DNA from: Pseudorhodobacter antarcticus
GTDB lineage: Bacteria > Pseudomonadota > Alphaproteobacteria > Rhodobacterales > Rhodobacteraceae
NCBI GenBank assembly: GCA_945871285.1
Contig: CAMBWO010000002.1
Coordinates: 1-51,365, forward strand
DNA: 51,365 nt
Reading direction: 5' to 3'
Position numbers and translations under genes: made by a program. The notes beneath the pieces were generated by a model, which made no database searches, was not told where the DNA came from, and was given only the letters and a program-made list of their open reading frames with translations. This document shows positions 8,326 through 18,164 of this stretch, piece after piece. Positions within the stretch are counted from its first letter, which is position 1, and the number at the start of each line of letters is the position of its first letter.

Positions 8326-8964
8326 TCATCCGCAATAGGACCCAGGCCGCGCAAGTTGCGAACAGGCCTCGATGCGGGTGCGGTTGAAATCGGTGGCCGT
8401 GCTGGCGAACATCTGGTTGCCATTCACGTTGGTTCCCAGACCCGCGCCGACCTGCGTATAGCCTTTGGCCGAATCCTGCGCCTGCCGCACACCCAGATGG
8501 GCGGCCTGCGCGATCTGGGCCAGGGCCGCCTCGCGCTTTTTCGGATCGTCCGAGGACCGCAGCAAGACCGTTTTCAATTCCGCCCGCAGGGTGGTGACGC
8601 TGGCGCGTTGGCGTTTGACATCGGCCGCCGCGCGGGCCTTGACCTCGGCGGCCTGCGCCCGAGCCGAGGCATTGTTGGCCTTGATCTCGTTCTGCATGCT
8701 CAGCCAATAGCCGGTCAGACCCCCGGCAACGGCCCCGGCGATCATCGCCTGATCCGCATTGCCGCCGTTCTGCTTGGCCAAAAGGTTGCCCAACAAGGCT
8801 CCGGCCAAGGCACCGCCCACCACAGTTTGCACGCGACGCGCCTTGATTTCATTGGCTTTGCATAACAATCGCACCGATTCCAGCGTGGGATTGGCGCAGT
8901 CCAGTTTGGCGACCGCCGGGTGAGACCACAACAACAAGGCGGACAAGATCAGGGCCTTGCGCAT
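8326..8964 (-). CDS. Secreted glycine-zipper protein of unknown function
   Basis: This 212-residue protein has a signal peptide (MRKALILSALLLWSHPAVA). It then has a cysteine pair region, a glycine-zipper stretch (GGALAGALLGNLLA and MIAGAVAGGLTGYW, about residues 50-90), an alanine/lysine-rich helical region that could form a coiled coil (residues 95-150), and a C-terminus with two further cysteines. Glycine-zipper envelope proteins associate with membranes or oligomerise. I do not recognise a specific family. The start MRKALIL is chosen for the signal peptide; the longer ORF adds nine non-signal residues. Confidence 0.6.
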   Translation of the reverse strand: MRKALILSALLLWSHPAVAKLDCANPTLESVRLLCKANEIKARRVQTVVGGALAGALLGNLLAKQNGGNADQAMIAGAVAGGLTGYWLSMQNEIKANNASARAQAAEVKARAAADVKRQRASVTTLRAELKTVLLRSSDDPKKREAALAQIAQAAHLGVRQAQDSAKGYTQVGAGLGTNVNGNQMFASTATDFNRTRIEACSQLARPGSYCG

Positions 8965-9028
8965 GCTATCCTCCGGAGCTCCAAAATCCAAGGATGCAGC
9001 GAATATGCCCGTAACGCAACCGTGATGA

Positions 9029-11206
<2,178 letters not shown>

Positions 11207-11535
11207 CTGATTCCCTCCGGCACCCCAATGTATTCCGTTTTTGTTCACGGGGAAGGGGGCAGTTGCACAAGGTTAACCAATCCTGACGAAACGTTACCGA
11301 AACGGCTTCAATCTTATGGAAAAGGCCGCAAAACCCTGCATCTTTCAGTTGATATACATGGCGTTTCCGGCCAGATTGTCCAGGCAAGCAGCAAATGCCG
11401 CTGTCGGCTGGTTGCACCACACACCCCACCCACTCCCGTAACCAGCCGACAGCAACGCCACCCGGACTGAACGGACTTGCACTTTCCCCCCAGTTTCGGA
11501 ATAAAGCGAGCAGTCCCAACCCCCCCGAGGTTCCC
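11207..11535. promoter_or_regulatory. Divergent intergenic region uvrB / NDUFS4-like gene
   Basis: This 329-base divergent gap must hold promoters for both genes. A LexA-like half-site pair lies 26 bases before uvrB. The rest contains no ORF I can support, and no RNA gene or repeat is evident. Confidence 0.35.
11232..11246 (-). promoter_or_regulatory. Near-match to alphaproteobacterial LexA box upstream of uvrB
   Basis: On the minus strand the sequence reads GAACAAAAACGGAAT, one mismatch from the alphaproteobacterial SOS box GAAC-N7-GAAC. It lies 26 bases upstream of uvrB, where repression would be possible. With one mismatch in eight fixed bases this is only suggestive. Confidence 0.3.
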
Positions 11536-11847
11536 ATGCGCGCACGCATCTACCAACCCGCCAAGACCGCCATGCAGTCCGGCACCGCCAAGGCCAAGGG
11601 CTGGGTGCTGGAGTTTGCGCCGGATACGGCCCGCGCGGTGGACCCCTTGATGGGCTGGACCTCGTCCGACGACACGCAGGCGCAGGTGCGCTTGCGGTTT
11701 GACACCCGTGAGGCGGCAGAGGCCTATGCGCAAGAGCGCGGGATCACCTGCGATGTGACGGACCCCAAGCCGCGCAAACCCATTATCCGACTGCGCGGCT
11801 ATGGTGAGAATTTCGCGACCGACCGCAAGAGCGTTTGGACGCATTGA
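11536..11847 (+). CDS. NADH dehydrogenase accessory subunit, NDUFS4-like (ETC complex I subunit conserved region)
   Basis: This 103-residue protein starts [19 protein letters not shown] and has GWVLEF and [18 protein letters not shown], then a C-terminal [16 protein letters not shown]; this is the full pattern of the complex I 18-kDa (NDUFS4) family found in alphaproteobacteria and mitochondria. It helps assemble or stabilise the NADH-binding module of respiratory complex I on the cytoplasmic side. The start is chosen by family alignment; the ORF continues 47 codons upstream without similarity. Confidence 0.9.
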   Translation: MRARIYQPAKTAMQSGTAKAKGWVLEFAPDTARAVDPLMGWTSSDDTQAQVRLRFDTREAAEAYAQERGITCDVTDPKPRKPIIRLRGYGENFATDRKSVWTH

Positions 11848-11895
11848 CTGCCCACCCGCCCTGACCGGGGCCTTTTTGAAAATGAGGGGTTTCAT

Positions 11896-13341
11896 ATGAC
11901 CAGAGCAGCTATCCTCGCCGTCCTGCCGCTTGTCTTTGCCGGCAGCACCGCCTTCGCCGAAGCCACCGATGAGGGGGCCGCCCGGCTGACACAGGTTTTC
12001 CAGACCTACCTCGGCACGGTCGAGGGGGTCGTGACGGTTGCCGTCGCTGGCGACAGCTATACCCTGACGCTGGACGCCGCCCCTTTTGCCGCCCTGGCCG
12101 CCGAGAATGGTGGCTCTGCCAGCGTCTCGCCGATGGTGATGACCCTGACCGACAATGGCGACGGCACCTGGGACGTGACGCAGGATCAGCCGCTGACGCT
12201 GGCCTTTGCCGTGCCGGGCCAGGTCGATGTCAAGGCCGACATCGCATCCTTCACCTCCGAAGGGGTGTTTGACGAGGCGTTGATGAGCTTTACCTCCTCG
12301 ACCTCCGAAATGACCAACCTCACGATGGTGCAAAAGATCACCGATCCGACCGCGGGCGAGATGACGTCCAACGTGACCGTGGCCTCTGCGACGTATGAGA
12401 CGACCGGCGTGGCCGGGGCGGCAGGCGGCGTCGACAACACCGTGAAGATGGAGTTGACCGGCCTCACCCAGGATTTCCTGGTTCCCGCCACCGAGGGCAT
12501 GCCGGCGATGCCGGTGACGATGACCGCCGAAACCATGGTGCAAACCGGCAAGATCGACGGCCTGCGTCCGGATGCGTTTTATCAGATGATGGCCTGGTTC
12601 GTCGCCAACCCGTCCGAAGAGGCGATGCTGGCTCAGCGGGCCGGGATGAAGTCGATCCTTCAGGCCGGCCTGCCATTGTTTGGCGCGATGACGACCACCA
12701 GCACCGGCAAGAACATCGCCGTGACCACGCCGATGGGCGGGGTCAGCATGGCCGAAATCGGCATTGACGTCGACGTGAACGGCCTGGTCGCCGATGGCAA
12801 GTTGCGCGAGGCGATTTCGGTCAAGGGTCTGACCTTGCCCACCGAAATGATCCCGCCATGGGCCGTGCCGATCCTGCCCAAGGACATCTCGTTCGACTTC
12901 CAGGTCACCGATTTCGACGCCGCTGCCGCGGCGAATGTCGCGATGGGCCTGTTCGACTTGCCCCCCGGCACCGAACCCGACGACGCGTTCAATGCCGCTC
13001 TGCTGGCCGCCCTGCTGCCCAAGGGCACCGTGACCATCGGCCTGAACCCGGGCGGCATTTCGGGCGACGGCTATGCGCTGACCTATCAAGGGGCGATGGT
13101 GGCCGGTCCCGAAACGGAAATCCCGACCGGCACCGCCACGATCACCCTGACCGGGATCGAAACCTTGCAAGCCGCACTGGACGCCGCCCCCGAGGATATC
13201 AAAGGCCAGGCGATGATGGGCGTCGGCATGGCGCAAGGCATGGCGAAACCCGGCCCCAACGGAGAATTGGTCTGGGAGATTGACGCCAGCGTCCCCGGCA
13301 GCCTGTCTGTGAACGGCATGCAGATGATGGGCGGCAACTGA
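11896..13341 (+). CDS. DUF2125-like exported protein
   Basis: This 481-residue protein has a signal peptide (MTRAAILAVLPLVFAGSTAFA), so it is envelope-located. The body is rich in Thr, Ala and Met with alternating beta-strand character (for example EFDFQVTDFDAAAAANVAMG-like segments). The overall look matches the DUF2125 proteins common in Rhodobacteraceae; the function is unknown. It is preceded by the ribosome binding tract ATGAGGGG and is followed by a GNAT gene whose ATG shares a base with the stop (TGATGG), suggesting coupled translation. Confidence 0.7.
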   Translation: MTRAAILAVLPLVFAGSTAFAEATDEGAARLTQVFQTYLGTVEGVVTVAVAGDSYTLTLDAAPFAALAAENGGSASVSPMVMTLTDNGDGTWDVTQDQPLTLAFAVPGQVDVKADIASFTSEGVFDEALMSFTSSTSEMTNLTMVQKITDPTAGEMTSNVTVASATYETTGVAGAAGGVDNTVKMELTGLTQDFLVPATEGMPAMPVTMTAETMVQTGKIDGLRPDAFYQMMAWFVANPSEEAMLAQRAGMKSILQAGLPLFGAMTTTSTGKNIAVTTPMGGVSMAEIGIDVDVNGLVADGKLREAISVKGLTLPTEMIPPWAVPILPKDISFDFQVTDFDAAAAANVAMGLFDLPPGTEPDDAFNAALLAALLPKGTVTIGLNPGGISGDGYALTYQGAMVAGPETEIPTGTATITLTGIETLQAALDAAPEDIKGQAMMGVGMAQGMAKPGPNGELVWEIDASVPGSLSVNGMQMMGGN

Positions 13342-13814
13342 TGGACGGGGCGCGCCTGACCATCGCCAGGGAAAGCCCGCTTGGGCCGGACCTTGCGCTG
13401 CTGATGGCGCGCCACACCATCGACATGCACGCCGATACGCCACCCGAAAGCATCCACATGATGGATGCCAGCCAGTTGGCCATCGCCAGCGTGGCGTTTT
13501 ACGTGATGCGGCTGGACGGCAAAGTCGTCGCCATGGGCGCCTTCAAACAGTTCGACGGCCCCCACGCCGAGATCAAGTCGATGCATGTCCTGTCCGAAAA
13601 CCGCGGTCAGGGCCTGTCGCGGATTCTGCTGGACCATCTGGTCGCCGAGGCCAAGGCCGCCGGGATGACACGCCTGAGCCTCGAGACCGGCGCGCAATCC
13701 ATGTTCGCCCCCGCCCACCGCCTCTACACCCGCGCCGGCTTCGCCGACTGCCCGCCCTTCGGCTCCTACCGCCTGGACGCCAATTCAGTTTTCATGACAC
13801 TTACCCTTGCATGA
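13341..13814 (+). CDS. GNAT family N-acetyltransferase
   Basis: This 157-residue acyltransferase has the GNAT core: beta-strand KVVAMGAFKQF, then EIKSMHVLSENRGQGLSRILLDHLVAEAK (motif A, acetyl-CoA pyrophosphate loop RGQGLS) and the C-terminal APAHRLYTRAGFADCPPFGSY (motif B). Members acetylate small amines or protein N-termini; the substrate is unknown. Its ATG overlaps the preceding stop by one base. tRNA-Arg follows 30 bases later. Confidence 0.88.
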   Translation: MDGARLTIARESPLGPDLALLMARHTIDMHADTPPESIHMMDASQLAIASVAFYVMRLDGKVVAMGAFKQFDGPHAEIKSMHVLSENRGQGLSRILLDHLVAEAKAAGMTRLSLETGAQSMFAPAHRLYTRAGFADCPPFGSYRLDANSVFMTLTLA

Positions 13815-13844
13815 AATCTGACTCTGCCGCAAAACACCAATAGC

Positions 13845-13921
13845 GGCTCCGTAGCTCAACTGGATAGAGCAAGGACCTTCTAAGTCCGAGGTTGAGGGTT
13901 CGATTCCTTCCGGGGCCGCCA
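13845..13921 (+). tRNA. tRNA-Arg (anticodon UCU)
   Basis: The cloverleaf is readable. The acceptor stem GGCTCCG pairs with CGGGGCC, the D arm is GCTC-AACTGGATA-GAGC, and the anticodon loop CTTCTAA holds TCT. The T arm is GAGGG-TTCGATT-CCTTC, and a discriminator G and an encoded CCA follow. The 3' end is followed at once by degraded foreign gene fragments, so this tRNA probably served as an integration target, but no integrase gene or second copy of its 3' end was found in the window. Confidence 0.93.
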
Positions 13922-14186
13922 AATCGATAACAGATGCCAATGAGGCATAAAGATGTACGAAAACGCGGCTTTCCTGAACACCCCCTGTCAAGTGATTTAA
14001 CCGTGATCGTGCGCCACGCTGACGTGAGTGAGGCGCGGAGTGTCCTGAAGCTTTTGCTTTATCAAGAGAAAATGGCTATCGTACAACAAGGCACACGCAG
14101 TCTCGTCGCGTTTACAGCGGCAGTGTGGGCGAATTGCGCTCTGCAGCCCGCCAGATCGAGTGGCTACGCCAACTCGCGGAAAAGCC

Positions 14187-14753
14187 GGCAATCTGACCTT
14201 GGTTGGTGGCTTCGGCAGGCCTTCTACCGGAGAGCTGGGCTTCGAGCTTTTCGTTCCGGCCGATGAGGCGGCAGGGGTCTGGAATGCGCTCTTCCGCGCC
14301 GGGGGTGCCCATGGCCTGCGCCCCTACGGCGTGAACGCGATGTTCACCCTCGGGCTCGAGAAACTTTACCCCGCCCATGGTACCGACATAGACGAGAGCC
14401 TCACACCATTCCATCTCGGGACCGATGCTTTCATCAAGTTCGACAAGGGCGATTTCATCGGCCGCGAGGCACTGTTGCGGACCCGCGAGGCGGGCGTGAA
14501 GACCGCTTGGGTTGGGTTGAGGCTGACAGGCGAGATCCCCGTCCCTGCCCAGACCCCGGTGATGGCCGAGGGCCGAGAGGTCGGCCGCATTACCTATTCC
14601 GGCAATGGCTATTCGGTGGGCGCGGTGCTGGCCACGGCGCATGTCGAAAGGGAATTTGCCACCGAGGGTGCCGAGGTCAGCGTCCTGGGCAAACCCGCGA
14701 CGGTGGCGCGCAAGGCTTTCTTCGATCCCAAGGGCATGCGGCTGAAGTCTTGA
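14187..14753 (+). pseudogene. C-terminal fragment of aminomethyltransferase / dimethylglycine dehydrogenase-type protein
   Basis: About 188 residues match the folate-binding GcvT C-terminal half as found in glycine cleavage T-protein and in dimethylglycine/sarcosine dehydrogenases: STGELGFELFVPADEAAGVW, GLEKLYPAHGTDIDESLTP, KGDFIGREALLR and RITYSGNGYSVGAVLATAHV. The whole FAD domain and the first half of the GcvT domain are absent; the 5' side runs into unrelated sequence. The natural C-terminal stop seems to be kept. It is not expected to be functional. Confidence 0.7.
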
Positions 14754-14877
14754 GGAGGAGGTGCAGCCGGACTGAACTTACAGACAGAAGAGGGCGGTCC
14801 AAAGCGAACGGTCGACCGAGCTGTAGCACGTGATCCTGCTTCTCCCGTTGGGTCACTCCGGCATGCCGCAGCGACCC

Positions 14878-15777
14878 GGCATTGATCTTGCGGCGCGGGG
14901 AACTGCTACGATCGGAGGCGTGGTGTCGACCAACGCGGGTGGCATCATGGCGCATCGCTATGGGGTGATGCGCCATCGCGTGTTGGGGCTGGAGGCGGTG
15001 CTGCCCGATGGCACCATCTATTCCGACATGACCCGCGTGGTGAAGAACACGGGCGGCTATGATCTGAAGCACATCTTTATCGGCGCTGAAGGCACCCTTG
15101 GCATCGTCACGCGTGTGGTGATCAAGTTGGAGCCGCTGCCGCAGTCCACCGCCACTGTGATGCTGGGCCTGCCATCGGTGGCTGCGGCGTTGGAGGCGAT
15201 CAGCTTCGCGCTGCGATCTGATGCCGGGCATTTGCGGGCGGCTGAAGGGCTGTGGCAGTCCTATATTCAACTGGCCGCCCAGGCGCAGGGCTGGTCAGAG
15301 CCAAGCTTTCCGCTGGATCAGCCGGTCTGTCTGTTGCTGATGCTGGGCAGTGCCAATCAAGCTAATCTGAGCGATGGTATCGAACAGATCTTTGCAGCCA
15401 TCCTCGACAGCCACCCAACTGCCACGGGCATTGTCGCCGCGTCCAAACGCCAAGAAGCCGATTTGTGGCGATTGCGCGAAGACACCGATCAGCTGTACCG
15501 CGCCCATGCGGCGGCGCCATCCTATGATGTTTCGGTGCCGCTGTCCGAAATCGGGGCCTATGTTGACCATGTCATCAGCGGTCTGGCCCGGATCGACGCC
15601 CGTCTGGTGCCCTATGTCTTTGGGCATCTGGCCGACGGAAATCTGCATATCGTGCTGAACCGCGCCGGTCCGCTGGATGACGCCATATCCAGCGCAGTCG
15701 AGCATGTGCTTTACGCAAATCTGCGTGCCCTTGGCGGATCATTTTCTGCCGAACACGGGGTGGGGGCCAAACGCATA
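14878..15777 (+). pseudogene. FAD-linked oxidase (GlcD / D-2-hydroxyacid dehydrogenase type), truncated at both ends
   Basis: About 300 residues match the vanillyl-alcohol-oxidase-type FAD/FMN dehydrogenase family: DLAARGTATIGGVVSTNAGG, LPDGTIYSDMTRVVKNTGGYDLKHIFIGAEGTLGIVT and the C-terminal cap GHLADGNLHIVL and EHGVGAKRI. The N-terminal part of the FAD domain is missing, and the last 30-40 residues are replaced by foreign sequence after GAKRI. It is a truncated gene; D-lactate, D-2-hydroxyglutarate or glycolate would be typical substrates of intact relatives. Confidence 0.75.
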
Positions 15778-15790
15778 TCCGGCACTTCTT

Positions 15791-16141
15791 TCGGTCAGCC
15801 CGGTTGATCATCCGGGTCTGGCGTGGGGGACGGAGATTTTCAGGCCCGCGATGGTGAAGGTGATCACCGGCGCGAGCGCTACGACCAATACAGGTATCGC
15901 GGCCACCGCCACTGGCTATGTCTCGGCCTTTGCTCGGGCGGCAATGGCGCAAGCGCGGGTTCTGCCCTTGGTGATGGAATGCGGCACGCTCAGCAGTGCC
16001 GAAATGCAGCGCCGGGTCGTGGACGACAACTGGCTGCATCTTTACGGCAAGCTCGAGTCCGAGCGCGGCCAGCGCATCAAGACAGACTTGGTGCATGGCT
16101 TCATTCCACAAGATGATAGCTGGCAACAGATCTGCCTTGCC
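15791..16141 (+). pseudogene. C-terminal fragment of a DUF2817-like (M14-type) peptidase-like protein
   Basis: In a third frame, VLPLVMECGTLSSAEM followed by DDNWLHLYGKLESERGQRIK and FIPQDDSWQQI resembles the end of DUF2817 proteins (carboxypeptidase-like, metal-dependent). The upstream half is absent and the end runs directly into an inverted helicase fragment at about 16141. Recognition is from memory of the family pattern, so moderate. Confidence 0.45.
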
Positions 16142-17281
16142 ACCAGTCCCAGTGTACCTCGCAAGATAATGGTTCCGGCGCCGCATCTCAGTACGGTCGC
16201 TGGCAGGCATCATCACGGTGCGTCCAGTGCATCGCCATGACGCGCAAGCGCCGTCGAGATCAATCTGGCTGATCGTCCCGCAGCTTTGGCAGCGCCACAA
16301 AAGACCTTCGGGCGCGGGCGTGAAGCGCAGGGCTGCAAGATTAAGGACATACCCGAAGCCACCCGGAATCAGAAGTCTATGACGTGGGCGCGTCGCCTCT
16401 TCCCAGAAGGCCGAAAGAATGTCTCGCGCCACTGAATCGCTCAGACCCAGCTGATCGACCATGAGCCAGATAGGTCGGTTGGGACGTCCTGCTTCCGGAA
16501 GCAAGGTCCGGAGGCGTTTGCTTGCATTGGTACGGGTCAGCGACCACGAAATGTCAGCGCTCGGCTGACTTTCACCCCAACTCGACTCGTCTGTCAGGTC
16601 GATCACCTCAAGGTTATTGATCGCCCGCGAATGTCTCATCAGGTCCAATAAAAACCTTACCAGAGCGGGGGCCAACGCCTGCCGGTCAGACGCCAGAAGT
16701 TCGGCCACACGTCGCGTGATAGCTGGGGTGCCCTCGTAACCAACCGTGGCCAAACCCAAAGACTCGAGCGACACCCGCAACGCGCCACCGCAGACTTCGG
16801 CCGCGACGAGTGCCGTCAACCTGTCTTTTGCAGCTGTTGTGCTCATCGGTTCGGGGTTCCGCCGATCATAGAGGCGGAAACCCTCACGCCGGAGCGCCCG
16901 CCAGACTCCGTCGCAAAGGCTTTGCAAGTCCAAGGGTTCATTGGCTTCGCGCTGAAGAGCCTTCACCATGGCCGAGCGGATTGCTTGATCCCTGGCAGTT
17001 CGTTCAAAGAAAGGGGCAAAAAATGCTGCATCCTGTCGGCTGTCGGCAAAGACCAGAAGGTTGCGTCCCTTCATCGGAGCGTCTGGTGCATGGCCGGGGG
17101 CGGGAGGCAGCGCCTCGATAAGCGCCTGCGCTGTCACAGCGGCAAGAGCATCGTCACCAGGGTGGATCGATGTGACCGGTTCCGCGAAGCGTCCCCCCGT
17201 GTGGCCGCCTGAGATGCACTTTCGTACATATCCTTTTCTCTGCGAGAACTGCGGCGCGTGAACAACGCCTTGATATGCCAC
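16142..17281 (-). pseudogene. Internal fragment of a large SF2 helicase with DUF1998-like region
   Basis: About 380 residues on the minus strand contain GRNLLVFADSRQDAAFFAPFFERTA (the post-motif-IV segment typical of large DEAD/DEAH helicases with a DUF1998-type C-terminus). A CxxC...C zinc-like region (CQSCGTISQIDLDGACASWRC) and RRRNHYLARYT come later. The N-terminal ATP-binding lobe and the C-terminal part are missing. Such helicases occur in phage-defence systems (DISARM, Dpd and similar), so this may be the remnant of a defence island; that link is an inference. Confidence 0.5.
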
Positions 17282-17316
17282 CCAATCCCCCCGTCACCAA
17301 CTTTCAGCTATAGCTC

Positions 17317-17712
17317 ATGGCGGACGCGCCGGCGCGGCTGTTTGCCGAACTCTTGCCCTTCTTCATTCTCCAGATCGACCACTCCTCCTACGCCCGCTTC
17401 GAAGATCGTCCCTTCGGCAAGTGGGATGTGTGGATGAACGTTATCAACGTCGAGGCCGACCTTGGCACCACCGAGCAGGCGCTGTTCGCGGCCTTCTACG
17501 GCGAGGACCATGACTGGGGCAATGCGGGATGGCGCGAAATGGCCGCGTTCTCTTCCTGCGTCCTGAGACCGCTAGAATGGGCCGGTTTGCTTGCCGAGAC
17601 CAGTGAAACGAACGCAGGCAAGCTTATGCACCACGTCTTCAAGACGCCACTGTGGCGCGCTTCTTTGAAACTGGACACCGACGACATTCTGAAGCCCGTG
17701 AAAGTTCAGTAG
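17317..17712 (+). pseudogene. Unidentified gene fragment
   Basis: A 131-codon open frame encodes MADAPARLFAELLPFFILQ and then FEDRPFGKWDVWMN, GEDHDWGNAGWREMAAF and TPLWRASLKL. The composition is protein-like. After a TAG stop the same frame continues with sensible sequence (PANLKFFEVDPTPERT) up to about 17850, which suggests an interrupted longer gene. I do not recognise the family. It sits between the helicase fragment and the IS6-type remnant. Confidence 0.4.
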
Positions 17713-17881
17713 GCACTGGCCGATTTCGGCCCAGCCCTGCCGCTCGGACAACCCAAGATGACAGCTCCCGCGAATCTCAAGTTCTTTGAAGTGGACCCGA
17801 CCCCGGAGCGAACGCGGCTGCAGTCCAACCTTCTCTGGGGCATAAAGCATTGATTTATAATGATGCCGTATATCTGAATGT

Positions 17882-18086
17882 ATTTGCGGCGGATAACGGA
17901 TGCAAACAACGGACCAAATCTGTGCCACCCGAACCGGACAGTCTCGTGGCTGATATCGATCCCGCGCTCATGCAACAGGTCCTCCACGTTGCCCAGCGAC
18001 AGAGGGAACCGGATGTACATCATAACCGCCAAGCGGATGACTTCTGGGCTAGTCTTAAAGTAGCGAAAGGGGCTGCGTTTTGTCAT
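17882..18086 (-). pseudogene. IS6-family transposase, N-terminal fragment
   Basis: About 68 residues from the start codon, MTKRSPFRYFKTSPEVIRLA then LSLGNVEDLLHERGIDISHETVRFGWHRFGP, give the characteristic N-terminal helix-turn-helix region of IS6/IS26-like transposases. The DDE catalytic domain is gone; the frame runs into unrelated AT-richer sequence at about 17882. The element is therefore dead unless complemented in trans. Confidence 0.75.
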
Positions 18087-18123
18087 CCGTTGAGGTTAGG
18101 CGACCGTCCAGCCCCACATAAGA

Positions 18124-18143
18124 ATTTTGCGCTGACACTGCCC
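18124..18143. repeat. Likely terminal inverted repeat of the IS6-type element
   Basis: On the minus strand GGGCAGTGTCAGCGCAAAAT lies about 40-60 bases before the transposase start, as expected for an IS6-family end. It is only about 20 bases from the stop codon of the ABC importer ATPase gene. The opposite end has been lost, so the repeat cannot be confirmed within the window. Confidence 0.4.
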
Positions 18144-18164
18144 TGTGATCAAAGGCGATACGCT

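Larger units (their letters stand above)
13922..18143. mobile_element. Degraded insertion region next to tRNA-Arg
   Basis: About 4.2 kb downstream of tRNA-Arg holds only fragments of unrelated genes lying end to end: a GcvT-like C-terminus, a GlcD-like FAD oxidase middle, a DUF2817-like C-terminus, a helicase middle, an unidentified fragment and an IS6-type transposase N-terminus. None has intact ends. The first 265 bases (13922-14186) show nothing I can name. The patchwork suggests repeated insertion and deletion at a tRNA hotspot. Confidence 0.6.

Noticed and set aside
11314-13443. 709-codon minus-strand ORF over the DUF2125-like gene
   Set aside because: It is a GC-driven antisense shadow: low-complexity His/Arg/Gly composition, no motifs, no start context, while the opposite strand has a signal peptide and a coupled neighbour.
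13845-13921. Second copy of the tRNA 3' end as an attR site downstream
   Set aside because: I looked for a repeat of the T-arm and acceptor sequence up to the end of the window and found none.
15575-17281. A single intact 568-residue minus-strand protein
   Set aside because: Only the part from about 16142 to 17281 is helicase-like; the remainder is antisense to DUF2817-like and FAD-oxidase fragments and has no similarity.
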